A stretch of 6,656 nt of DNA from VAZQ01 sp040510815 (lineage in GTDB: Bacteria > Pseudomonadota > Alphaproteobacteria > Rhizobiales > Xanthobacteraceae). A program made the position numbers and the translations under genes. The stretch is taken from contig JBEVIH010000100.1 of the NCBI GenBank assembly GCA_040510815.1, forward strand, positions 1 through 6,656. The letters are read 5' to 3'. A model generated the notes under the pieces. That model searched no databases and was not told where the DNA came from. It was given only the letters and a program-made list of their open reading frames with translations. Positions 1-6,186 of the stretch are shown here, one piece after another (position 1 is the first letter of the stretch; each line of letters opens with the position of its first letter).

Positions 1-634
1 GGCCGACGTCGAGATGAATGTCGATGTCGACGTCGAACTCGCGGGCGAGCTCGAAGATGCGATGAATCTGGCCGGCCTCGTCCTTGTCGTAGCGCGGCGC
101 GCCGCCGATCACCTTGGCGCCGCGCTTGAGCCCTGCGACCAGCAGCTCGTCGGTCCCCGGATAGCTGATCAGGCCCTCCTGCGGAAACACGCAGATCTCG
201 ATGTCGATCGCCCACTTGTAGTCGGCGATCAGCGACTGCACCCCTTCGAAGCCACCCATGCCGATGCCGGGATCGACCTCGACCTGCGTGCGCATGCGGG
301 TGGTACCGTGCTTGATACACTGCTCGAGCGTGCGCTCGGCGCGCATGCGCACGTCCTCGACCGACATGCCGGGCTTGAGCGGGGTGACGCCCTTGACCGG
401 GCTCAAGTCGCGCCGCTCCTGCGGCGCGCAGCGCTCGATGATGCGCGACTTGTCGAGATGGATGTGGGTCTCGATCAGGCCGGGACAGGCGAGGCGTCCG
501 CCGGCGTCGTAGACCTTGGCCTCGGCGGCAAGCCCGCGCTCGATCGCGACGATGCGGCCTTTCTCGACCCCGATATCCAGCGGCCCGTCGGCCGGACGAT
601 CGGCCAGGCGTGCATTGCGGATAATCAGATCCAC
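1..634 (-). CDS. Cytosine-deaminase-like amidohydrolase, N-terminal half (runs off window)
   Basis: Partial gene of 211 codons, reading from a GTG at 634 to the window edge; the family is usually about 400-430 residues. Seen: a start resembling the small N-terminal beta domain (DLIIRNARL), then LIETHIHLDK with the HxH metal pair at H57 and H59, the block FPQEGLISYP at 150-159 (Q152 fits CodA Gln156), GGAPRYDKD at 177-185, and DIHLDVG at 205-211 with H207 fitting CodA His214. These blocks follow E. coli CodA in order and spacing, so the fold should be a metal-dependent TIM-barrel amidohydrolase acting on a cyclic amidine, amide or related C-N bond in the cytoplasm. Odd: CodA has Glu217 three residues after His214, whereas here that position is Val210, so true cytosine deamination is doubtful. 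The GTG lies 5 nt after the TAG of the binding-protein gene and has no clear Shine-Dalgarno, suggesting coupled translation. Family assignment is firm, substrate unknown. Confidence 0.85.
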   Translation of the reverse strand, partial: MDLIIRNARLADRPADGPLDIGVEKGRIVAIERGLAAEAKVYDAGGRLACPGLIETHIHLDKSRIIERCAPQERRDLSPVKGVTPLKPGMSVEDVRMRAERTLEQCIKHGTTRMRTQVEVDPGIGMGGFEGVQSLIADYKWAIDIEICVFPQEGLISYPGTDELLVAGLKRGAKVIGGAPRYDKDEAGQIHRIFELAREFDVDIDIHLDVG

Positions 635-639
635 TCGGG

Positions 640-1629
640 CTACTCGGCCTTGATATTGGCGGCCTTGATCAGCGGCCACCATTTCTCGATCTCGGCCTTG
701 TGGTGGGCGGCGAGCGCTTCCGCGGTCTGCTGCTCGCGCGGCGGAATCTCCTGGCCGAGGCCGATGAGCCGCGCCCGCACCGCGGGATCGGCCAGCGCAT
801 CCATGGCGGCGGCGGTGAGCTTGCGGATCACCTCCTGCGGCGTGTCCTTGGGCACCCACATTCCGTACCAGGTCGAGATGTAGACGCCGGGGGCGCCGGC
901 CTCGTCCACGGTCGGGATCTCCGGCGCCGCCGAAAGCCGCGTGTTGGACGTGACCGCGTAAGCCTTGACCGCGCCGTTGCGGACATGCGGCAGCGCGGTG
1001 ATGGCCTGGTCGAAGGTCAAGTCGATGTGGCCCGCCACCAGGTCGCGCATGATGTCGGACGAGCCGGCGCGATACGGCACGAACTGGAAACGGGTGCCGG
1101 TGACGTTCTGGAAATAGACTCCGCTGACGTGCTGCCCGGCGCCGGGCCCGGCGGTGCCTTCCGTCGCTTTGTCGGGATTGGCCTTGAGCCAGGCGATCAG
1201 CTCCTTGAGGTCCTTCGCCGGCAAATCCTTGCGCGCGACGATGACGTAGGGATTGCTCGGCAGCCGCGCGACTGGCGCAAAATCCTTCAACAGGTCGTAA
1301 GGCAGCGAGTAGATCGCGCCGTTGACCACGTGCGAGGGCCAGTTGCCGATGCTCACCGTGTAGCCGTCGGGCGCCGCGCGCACGGCGCGGCCGACCCCGA
1401 TCGTGCCCGAGGCGCCGGTGACGTTCTCGATCAGGACCGGCTGGCCGAGCGACATCCGCATCGGCTCGATCAGCGTGCGCGCCAGCGTATCGACCGGACC
1501 GCCGGCGCCGAACGGAACGATCAGCGTGATCGGACGCGTGGGGTAGGATTGCGAAGTCGCCGGAGCAACAGCGCCCAGGATGCAGCCGACCGCAGTCAGC
1601 ACTCCGAGAAAAATCCGCTTGCCGATCAT
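640..1629 (-). CDS. Tripartite tricarboxylate transporter substrate-binding protein (Bug/TctC family)
   Basis: This is a 329-residue periplasmic solute receptor. It has a basic n-region and hydrophobic core (about 4-22), with likely signal cleavage after ATS at 24-26. The mature end QSYPTRPITLIVPFGAGG, with D47 following, is the classic Bug signature. Further family blocks are VPYRAG (184-189), the DLVAGHIDLTFD stretch (196-207) and the EIPTVDEAG block (237-245). Length is normal for the family. Bug proteins usually bind carboxylates or other small organics by a Venus-flytrap mechanism and deliver them to TctAB; no TctA or TctB membrane gene is visible here, so it may be an orphan receptor or serve permeases encoded elsewhere. 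An in-frame GTG at 1641 would add four residues, but it overlaps the GGAG ribosome site, so the ATG at 1629 is preferred. It is co-directional with, and 5 nt upstream of, the amidohydrolase, which suggests it captures that enzyme's substrate. Ligand unknown. Confidence 0.93.
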   Translation of the reverse strand: MIGKRIFLGVLTAVGCILGAVAPATSQSYPTRPITLIVPFGAGGPVDTLARTLIEPMRMSLGQPVLIENVTGASGTIGVGRAVRAAPDGYTVSIGNWPSHVVNGAIYSLPYDLLKDFAPVARLPSNPYVIVARKDLPAKDLKELIAWLKANPDKATEGTAGPGAGQHVSGVYFQNVTGTRFQFVPYRAGSSDIMRDLVAGHIDLTFDQAITALPHVRNGAVKAYAVTSNTRLSAAPEIPTVDEAGAPGVYISTWYGMWVPKDTPQEVIRKLTAAAMDALADPAVRARLIGLGQEIPPREQQTAEALAAHHKAEIEKWWPLIKAANIKAE

Positions 1630-1635
1630 ATTTTT

Positions 1636-1639
1636 CTCC
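1636..1639 (-). promoter_or_regulatory. Ribosome binding site GGAG for the Bug-family gene
   Basis: On the minus strand GGAG sits 6 nt before the ATG at 1629. Because this site overlaps the alternative in-frame GTG at 1641, it decides the start in favour of the ATG. Confidence 0.7.
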
Positions 1640-1645
1640 ACCGCC

Positions 1646-1664
1646 GACCCTATCGCTAAGGGTC
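1646..1664. promoter_or_regulatory. Candidate operator: inverted repeat GACCCT-N7-AGGGTC
   Basis: Two perfect 6-bp arms (1646-1651 and 1659-1664) flank a 7-nt spacer ATCGCTA. The repeat lies in the divergent intergenic region just upstream of the ribosome site of the Bug gene. It would overlap the -10 region if the TTGACA at 1681-1686 is used as the -35 of the minus-strand promoter. Its position suits a repressor operator for a dimeric regulator, but a weak mRNA hairpin is the alternative. No regulator gene is in the window to match it. Confidence 0.35.
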
Positions 1665-1686
1665 AGGATGGAGGCGGGCTTGTCAA
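1658..1686 (-). promoter_or_regulatory. Candidate promoter for the Bug-amidohydrolase transcript
   Basis: On the minus strand, a perfect TTGACA (1686 down to 1681) is followed at 17-nt spacing by ACCCTT (1663 down to 1658), a poor -10 hexamer. Weak -10 elements are common in GC-rich alphaproteobacteria, so the call rests on the -35 and on its position about 52 nt before the start codon. On the plus strand the same bases read TTGTCA, which could form part of a divergent promoter for the SDR gene, but no good -10 follows there either. Confidence 0.3.
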
Positions 1687-1772
1687 TGGGCGGCGAGCGC
1701 CCGCATCTTCCCGTTGAAACGTCACATGCGCTACGGTCGCAGCGAAGGCGCGGCCGTCGGCGGCCCGCGAGC

Positions 1773-1778
1773 AGGAGG
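1773..1778 (+). promoter_or_regulatory. Strong Shine-Dalgarno AGGAGG for the SDR gene
   Basis: A complete AGGAGG lies 8 nt before the ATG at 1787 and fixes that start. It is the best ribosome site in the window, so the SDR-fold protein is probably well translated despite its unusual active site. Confidence 0.8.
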
Positions 1779-1786
1779 GATCGGGA

Positions 1787-2569
1787 ATGGAGCTTGGCTT
1801 GCGTGGGAAAGTCGCCCTGGTGACGGGCTCGAGCCGCGGCATCGGCCGCGGCGTCGCCCTGGCGCTTGCGGCCGAGGGTTGCGATCTCCTGCTGACCAGT
1901 CGGGACGCGGCCGCGCTCGAGGAGGTGGCGAAGTCGATCCGCGACAAGGGCCGCAAGGCCGCCGTGAGCGCGCTCGATCTGCGGGACGCGGAGGCGCCCG
2001 CAACCCTCGTTGCGGCCGCCAAACGCGAGTTCGACGGCCTCGACATCCTCGTCAACAACGCCGGCACCACCAAGCGCGGCGACTTCTTCACGCTGACCGA
2101 CGCCGACTGGGCGGAGGGCTACGGGCTGAAGTTCTTCGCCCATGTGCGGCTCGCCCGCGCCGCCTGGCCGCTGCTGAAGGAGCGGCGCGGCTCGTTGATC
2201 GCGATCGGCGGCACCAGCGGACGCAAGCCGGAGAAGAGCTTCACCATCGGCAGCTCGGTCAATGCGGCGGTCGCCGCTTTCACCAAATGCCTGGCGCATC
2301 TCGGCAAGGAGGACGGCGTGCAGGTGAATTGCATCCACCCGAGCCTGGTCGAGACCGAGCGCCAGTGGCGCCGGATCAGGGCGGAGGTGGAACGCAGCGG
2401 AGAGCCGGAGGCGAAGGTGCGCGAAGCGCTTTGCCGCGAAACCGGGATCATGCGCTTCGGCACGGTCGAGGACGTAGCCGATCTGGTGACCTTCATCGTT
2501 TCCAAGCGTGCCACCTGGATGCACGGGGCGACCGTCGATCTCGACGGCGGGGAAATCCCGGTGCTGTGA
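1787..2569 (+). CDS. SDR-fold protein with degenerate catalytic tetrad
   Basis: At 260 residues it has the usual length of a classical short-chain dehydrogenase/reductase. The nucleotide-binding half is intact: TGSSRGIG at 13-20 (TGxxxGxG), LDL near 63-65, NNAG at 90-93. The C-terminal TVDLDGG at 249-255 is also typical. The catalytic half is not. Aligned to the family, the tetrad Asn is K115 (in GLKFF), the Ser is G142 (IGGTSG), and the YxxxK is G155-SSV-N159. The surrounding framework (AAVAAFTKCLA, VQVNCIHPSLVET) is well kept, so this looks like a stable variant rather than a decaying gene. It probably binds NAD(P)H but should not reduce carbonyls by the standard mechanism; a structural, regulatory or altered catalytic role is possible. 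Transcribed divergently from the Bug gene and 22 nt upstream of the flavoprotein, very likely in one operon. An automatic annotation would say SDR family oxidoreductase; I would not assert a reaction. Confidence 0.92.
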   Translation: MELGLRGKVALVTGSSRGIGRGVALALAAEGCDLLLTSRDAAALEEVAKSIRDKGRKAAVSALDLRDAEAPATLVAAAKREFDGLDILVNNAGTTKRGDFFTLTDADWAEGYGLKFFAHVRLARAAWPLLKERRGSLIAIGGTSGRKPEKSFTIGSSVNAAVAAFTKCLAHLGKEDGVQVNCIHPSLVETERQWRRIRAEVERSGEPEAKVREALCRETGIMRFGTVEDVADLVTFIVSKRATWMHGATVDLDGGEIPVL

Positions 2570-2591
2570 GTACAGAGGGCCGCCGCCTGCC

Positions 2592-4301
2592 ATGAACATC
2601 CTGCTCACGCCCGCGCGGATCGGACCGGTCGAGATCCCGAACCGGATCGTCATGCCGCCGATGACGACGCGGACGGCGGATGACGAGGGCTTCATCACCG
2701 ACGCGAGCGTCGCCTATTACATGGCGCGGGTGCGCGGCGGGACCGGCCTGATCACCGTCGAGATGGCCTCGCCCGAGAAGGCCGGGCGCCATCGACGCCG
2801 CGAGGTCGGCATCTACGACGACCGGTTCCTGCCCGGCCTCACCCGCCTGGTCGACGAGATCCATCGCGGCGGCGCCAAGGCCTCGATCCAGCTCGGGCAC
2901 GGTGGCGGCCATACCCGCATCGACATCTGTGGCGAGACGCCGATCGCGCCCTCCGCCATCCCGCATCCGGTCTACGAGACCACGCTGGAGACCATCATCC
3001 CGGCCGAGATGACCAAGCCGCGCATCGACGCGGCCGTCGCCGCCCACGTCGCGGCGGCGTTGCGCGCGCAGAAGGCCGGGTTCGACTGTGTCGAGATCCA
3101 CGCCGCGCATGGCTACCTGATCTCGCAATTCCATGCACCGTTCGAGAACCGGCGCACCGACCAATATGGCGGCAGTCTCGACAACCGTGCCCGCTTCGGG
3201 CTCGACGTGTTGCGCGCGGTCAAGGCTGCGGTCCCCGGCATGGGAGTGATCTACCGGCTCTCGGTCGAGGATTTCTTCCCGGGCGGGCTGCCGTGGAGCG
3301 AGGGCCGGCGGATCGCGATCTGGGCGGCGGAGGCCGGCGCCGACGCGCTGCACGTCACCGCCGGGCACTACCGCTCGCTGCCGTCGGCGCAGATCGTGCT
3401 GCCGCCGATGAGCATGCCGGACGCGCCGTTCCTCGAATTCGCGGCCGGGGTGAAACAGGTGGTGCGGGTGCCGGTGATCGCGGTCGGGCGGCTCGGCGAT
3501 CCCAAGACCGCGACCGCGGCGGTCACGACCGGCCAGGCAGACTTCATCGCGCTCGGGCGCACGCTGATCGCCGATCCGCAATGGGTCGAGAAGCTGCGCC
3601 GCCAGGAGCCGATCCGGCGATGCCTCGCCTGCAACACCTGCATCAACGAGATGCGCGGTGGCGCGGGCATCGGCTGCGTGGTCAACGGCGCCGCCGGCCG
3701 CGAGACGCTGTTTGCCGATGCCGCCCCGCCGCGCAACGAGCGCATCGCGGTGATCGGCGCGGGGCCCGCCGGCCTCACTTATGCGTCGCTGGTGGCGGAG
3801 GGCAACGCGGTGACCGTGTTCGAGAAAGACGCGCATCCCGGCGGCAGTTTCCGTTACGCCGGCAAGGCGCCGCTATTCCAGGAGGTCGAGGCGAGCGAAG
3901 CGAGCTTCGAGCGTTACATCGCCGATCTGGCGGCGGCCTGCGCCGGCAAGGGGGTGAGCTTTCGCTTCTCAACCGACGTCGCGGCGGCCCCGGAATTGCT
4001 CGCCCCATTCGATCGGATCGTGGTGGCGACCGGCGCGGCCTACCGGTTCGGGCTCGGCCCCGTCGCCAAGACCATGCTCGATTGGGGCGCCGGACGCTGG
4101 CCCCTGCTCTCGCGGCTGTTTTCCGCGCCGGCATTTCGCGAATGGTTCTATTACCGGGGCCGCCGCGGAACCGCCGACCGCTTTCGGCTGCTGGCCAAGC
4201 CCGGACAGACGGTCATCGCGATCGGCGATGCGGTTTCGGCCGGCAAGAGCAAGCAGGCGATCGCCAGCGCCTTCGACGCCGCGCTGCTGCGACAGACTTA
4301 G
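2592..4301 (+). CDS. Old-yellow-enzyme/dienoyl-CoA-reductase-type FMN, Fe-S, FAD flavoprotein lacking an NAD(P)H domain
   Basis: This 569-residue protein has three parts. Residues 1-335 form an FMN-binding TIM barrel: VMPPMTT (20-26), SIQLGHGG (98-105), EIHAAHGYL (168-176, with H170, H173 and the likely catalytic Y175), TDQYGGSLDNR (189-199) and GRTLIADP (322-329). Next is a 4Fe-4S site with C344, C347, C350 and C362 (CxxCxxCx11C, close to the trimethylamine dehydrogenase spacing). Last is a FAD domain with VIGAGPAGL (387-395), E411, IVVATGA (476-482) and VIAIGDAV (541-548). Homologues such as 2,4-dienoyl-CoA reductase are about 640-730 residues and carry a second GxGxxG domain between the ATG and GD motifs. 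Here that segment is only about 60 residues and has no such motif, so the usual NAD(P)H site is absent. It probably reduces or oxidises a small organic substrate in the cytoplasm. The start at 2592 (AGAGGG 12 nt upstream) gives the family N-terminus MNILLTPARIG; an earlier in-frame ATG at 2508 lies inside the SDR gene. Confidence 0.93.
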   Translation: MNILLTPARIGPVEIPNRIVMPPMTTRTADDEGFITDASVAYYMARVRGGTGLITVEMASPEKAGRHRRREVGIYDDRFLPGLTRLVDEIHRGGAKASIQLGHGGGHTRIDICGETPIAPSAIPHPVYETTLETIIPAEMTKPRIDAAVAAHVAAALRAQKAGFDCVEIHAAHGYLISQFHAPFENRRTDQYGGSLDNRARFGLDVLRAVKAAVPGMGVIYRLSVEDFFPGGLPWSEGRRIAIWAAEAGADALHVTAGHYRSLPSAQIVLPPMSMPDAPFLEFAAGVKQVVRVPVIAVGRLGDPKTATAAVTTGQADFIALGRTLIADPQWVEKLRRQEPIRRCLACNTCINEMRGGAGIGCVVNGAAGRETLFADAAPPRNERIAVIGAGPAGLTYASLVAEGNAVTVFEKDAHPGGSFRYAGKAPLFQEVEASEASFERYIADLAAACAGKGVSFRFSTDVAAAPELLAPFDRIVVATGAAYRFGLGPVAKTMLDWGAGRWPLLSRLFSAPAFREWFYYRGRRGTADRFRLLAKPGQTVIAIGDAVSAGKSKQAIASAFDAALLRQT

Positions 4302-4343
4302 CCGATGTGCCCTTGCATCCGCGGCGGGGGACGGCGCGTATCT

Positions 4344-4375
4344 GGGTCAACCCGCCTGCCGGCAGGCAGGGACCC
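4344..4375. repeat. Nested intergenic palindrome (REP-like element or hairpin)
   Basis: The core GCCTGCC/GGCAGGC (4354-4367) is a perfect 14-bp palindrome. It extends to 4351-4370 with one C-A mismatch and is enclosed by GGGTC (4344-4348) and GACCC (4371-4375). It fills much of the 99-nt gap between the flavoprotein stop and the next start. Nothing T-rich follows, so a classical Rho-independent terminator is unlikely. It could be a dispersed palindromic repeat or an mRNA-stabilising or attenuating hairpin. Copy number cannot be judged from one window. Confidence 0.5.
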
Positions 4376-4400
4376 TGTCAGCCATGAAAGGCCGCACATC

Positions 4401-4910
4401 ATGCGCCCGCACATCACCGTGGTCGTCGGAACACTTCTGCTGTCGTCGCTGGCGTCCGCCGAGGCACAGCGTGCAGGTCAGGACAATGCCGCGTGGGACA
4501 CGTTCGTCGAATCGAGCCTCGGGACCCAGGTCGAATACCCGGCCGACCTGTTCGCGATCTCGGAGGGGCCCTCGGAGCGAGGCATCGGCGAGCACTTCCG
4601 GACCACCGACCGCCGCGCCCAGCTGCTGATCTACTCGCTCCCCAATGACGCGCGCGCCACTCCGGCGCGCTTCTTGCGCAATAATCTCAAGGCGTCGCGG
4701 ATCGCCGTGGACTATCAGCGGGTGACGCCGTCGTTCTTCGCGATCTCGGGCACCTATCAAGGCGCGATCTACTACAGCCGCTGCAATTTCTCGTCGAACG
4801 CCGGCGGCGCGGTGCATTGCTTCGACCTGAAATATCCGGAGCGGGAAAAGCGCGCCTGGGACGACATCGTGACGCGCATCAGCCGGTCGCTGCGGCCGCT
4901 GATGGGGTGA
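4401..4910 (+). CDS. Small secreted protein of unknown function
   Basis: I do not recognise a named family. The 169-residue product has a signal peptide: MRPHI, a hydrophobic core about 6-18, and likely cleavage after ASA or AEA (18-22), leaving a mature protein of about 147 residues. The mature part has short motifs EYPADLFAISEG (45-56), AQLLIYSLPN (73-82), RVTPSFFAISG (107-117), YYSRCNF (124-130) and VHCFDLKYP (138-146). C128 and C140 are the only cysteines after the signal and could form a disulphide in the periplasm. I have an impression of similar secreted proteins in Bradyrhizobium and relatives, but cannot verify it. The start at 4401 is preferred because AAAGG lies 9 nt upstream and the signal peptide begins there; an in-frame ATG at 4305 would add 32 Arg/Gly-rich residues that hide it. 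The gene ends 25 nt from the convergent M20 gene. A link to the catabolic genes is not evident. Confidence 0.82.
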   Translation: MRPHITVVVGTLLLSSLASAEAQRAGQDNAAWDTFVESSLGTQVEYPADLFAISEGPSERGIGEHFRTTDRRAQLLIYSLPNDARATPARFLRNNLKASRIAVDYQRVTPSFFAISGTYQGAIYYSRCNFSSNAGGAVHCFDLKYPEREKRAWDDIVTRISRSLRPLMG

Positions 4911-4935
4911 TTGGACGCTCGGGGCCGCGGCCGGA

Positions 4936-6186
4936 TCACTGCGCCCCGCATAATTCGGCGACCGCCAGGGCCACGATCTTGGTGGCGGCGGAGAGATCGT
5001 TGAGCCGCAGGTTCTCGTTGGCGTTATGCGCGTTGGCCTCCAGGATCGAGCGCGGCCCGGCGCCATAGAGCACGATCGGGATGCCGTGCGCCGCGTAGTG
5101 GCGCGCGTCGGTGTAGAGCGGCACGCCGGTCACCGCCACATCGACGCCCAAGACTGCCTTGGCGTGACGCTGGATCGCCGCCGCAATCTGCTCCGAACCG
5201 GGCTGCGGGATCAGCGGCACCGCCAACAGAGTCCGGCGCACCTCGACCTTGATCTGCGGACGCGCTTTGGCCGCGGCCGCGATCAGCGCGCGCAAGTCCG
5301 CTTCCACCTTGGCCGGGTCCTCCTCGGGAACCATCCGGCGGTCGATCCGGAACACCACCTGATCCGGCACCACGTTGGTGTTGATGCCGCCCTTGATCAG
5401 CCCGACATTGAGGGTCGGCGAGACGATGCCGGGGACGCGTGATCGCGTCCGCGCAAGCTCGGCGCGATGCCCATAGAGCGTGGCCAGGACGGCGGTCGAC
5501 GCTTCCAATGCATCGACACCGCTCTCTGGCATGGCGGCATGCGCCTGCTTGCCGGTGACGGTGACCTCGAGGTGCAGGCAGCCGTTGTGGGCGTTGACGA
5601 CCGAATACGAGAATCCCGCGGCGATCGCCGCGTCCGGCCTGCTCAGCCCCTGGTCGAGCAGCCATTTCGGCCCGACATCGCCGCCGGCCTCCTCGTCATA
5701 GGTGAAGTGCAGCTCGACCGTGCCGCCGAGCCTGATGCCTTGCGCGGCCGCCGCCTTGAGCGCGAGCAGCGCCCATGCATAGGTGGCGAAATCCGATTTC
5801 GACACCGCCACCCCGCGCCCATACATGACCGGACCGTGCGGACCGTCCTCGATTGCGGCGCCGTAAGGATCGAGGCGCCAGCCGAGCCCCGGCGGCACCA
5901 CGTCACCGTGGGCGTTGAGCGCGATCACCGGCCCGTCGCCGAAGCGGTGGCGGACGATGAGATTGGTCACGCTTTTCATGCCCGTGGCCGCGACCGCGGC
6001 GGCCGGCACCTCGTGCGCCTCGACCGCCAAGCCCTGCTGCTCCAGCAATTGCTTCGCCCGTGCCGCATGGGCGGCGCAATCGCCGGGCGGATTGTCGCTC
6101 GGGACCTTCACCAGCTCGGCAAGGAATTGAGTTTCGCGCGCAAAGTCGCGATCGACGAAGGCGGTGATGTGCCGGGCCAACGTCAT
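4936..6186 (-). CDS. M20-family (ArgE/DapE-like) metallohydrolase with altered metal site
   Basis: The 416-residue length is typical of M20 peptidases, deacylases and desuccinylases. Recognisable blocks: LNAHGDVVPPG (90-100, with H93 and D95), GRGVAVSKSD (123-132), FTYDEEAGG (161-169, with general base E165 and ligand E166), the lid-domain block VTVTGKQAHAAMPESGVDA (208-226), YTDARHY (358-364) and AHNANE (386-391, with H387). Two usual zinc ligands are missing: GRGxxDMKG has V128 for the bridging Asp, and the GEPT motif reads GFSY with F192 for Glu. D132, four residues on, might compensate. Expected role is hydrolysis of an N-acyl, N-carbamoyl or similar amide on an amino acid in the cytoplasm; specificity cannot be read from sequence. 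It overlaps the upstream HyuC-type gene by ATGA, so the two are translationally coupled and probably act in one pathway. ArgE or DapE names would be over-annotation. Confidence 0.92.
   Translation of the reverse strand: MTLARHITAFVDRDFARETQFLAELVKVPSDNPPGDCAAHAARAKQLLEQQGLAVEAHEVPAAAVAATGMKSVTNLIVRHRFGDGPVIALNAHGDVVPPGLGWRLDPYGAAIEDGPHGPVMYGRGVAVSKSDFATYAWALLALKAAAAQGIRLGGTVELHFTYDEEAGGDVGPKWLLDQGLSRPDAAIAAGFSYSVVNAHNGCLHLEVTVTGKQAHAAMPESGVDALEASTAVLATLYGHRAELARTRSRVPGIVSPTLNVGLIKGGINTNVVPDQVVFRIDRRMVPEEDPAKVEADLRALIAAAAKARPQIKVEVRRTLLAVPLIPQPGSEQIAAAIQRHAKAVLGVDVAVTGVPLYTDARHYAAHGIPIVLYGAGPRSILEANAHNANENLRLNDLSAATKIVALAVAELCGAQ

Noticed and set aside
14..883. Plus-strand ORF of 289 codons over the amidohydrolase and receptor genes
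   Set aside because: It spans two genes that are clearly coded on the opposite strand and has no family features of its own.
1630..1641. GTG at 1641 as start of the Bug gene
   Set aside because: It overlaps the GGAG ribosome site that serves the ATG at 1629, and the four added residues give nothing typical of the family.
700..1659. Plus-strand ORF of 319 codons
   Set aside because: Antisense to the Bug gene, whose signal peptide and motifs are unmistakable; the Arg/Asp/His-rich translation is typical of a shadow frame.
1714..1742. TTGAAA as -35 of an SDR promoter
   Set aside because: No acceptable -10 at 16-18 nt spacing; the nearest TACGGT is only 12 nt away.
2493..3836. Long minus-strand ORF of 447 codons opposite the flavoprotein
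   Set aside because: The composition is Arg/Asp/His-rich with no recognisable motif, and it lies antisense to a strongly conserved gene; it is a GC-rich shadow frame.
4313..4344. Possible promoter TTGCAT with a TAT-containing hexamer before the secreted-protein gene
   Set aside because: Only about half of each hexamer matches consensus and the spacing is not ideal; not distinguishable from chance.
4305..4400. Upstream extension of the secreted-protein gene from an ATG at 4305
   Set aside because: It would place an Arg/Gly-rich stretch before the signal peptide and translate through the palindrome; the ATG at 4401 has a ribosome site and begins the signal peptide.
4923..4932. GGCCGCGGCC palindrome between the convergent genes as a shared terminator
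   Set aside because: No T-run on either side and such GC palindromes are expected in this composition; location alone is weak support.
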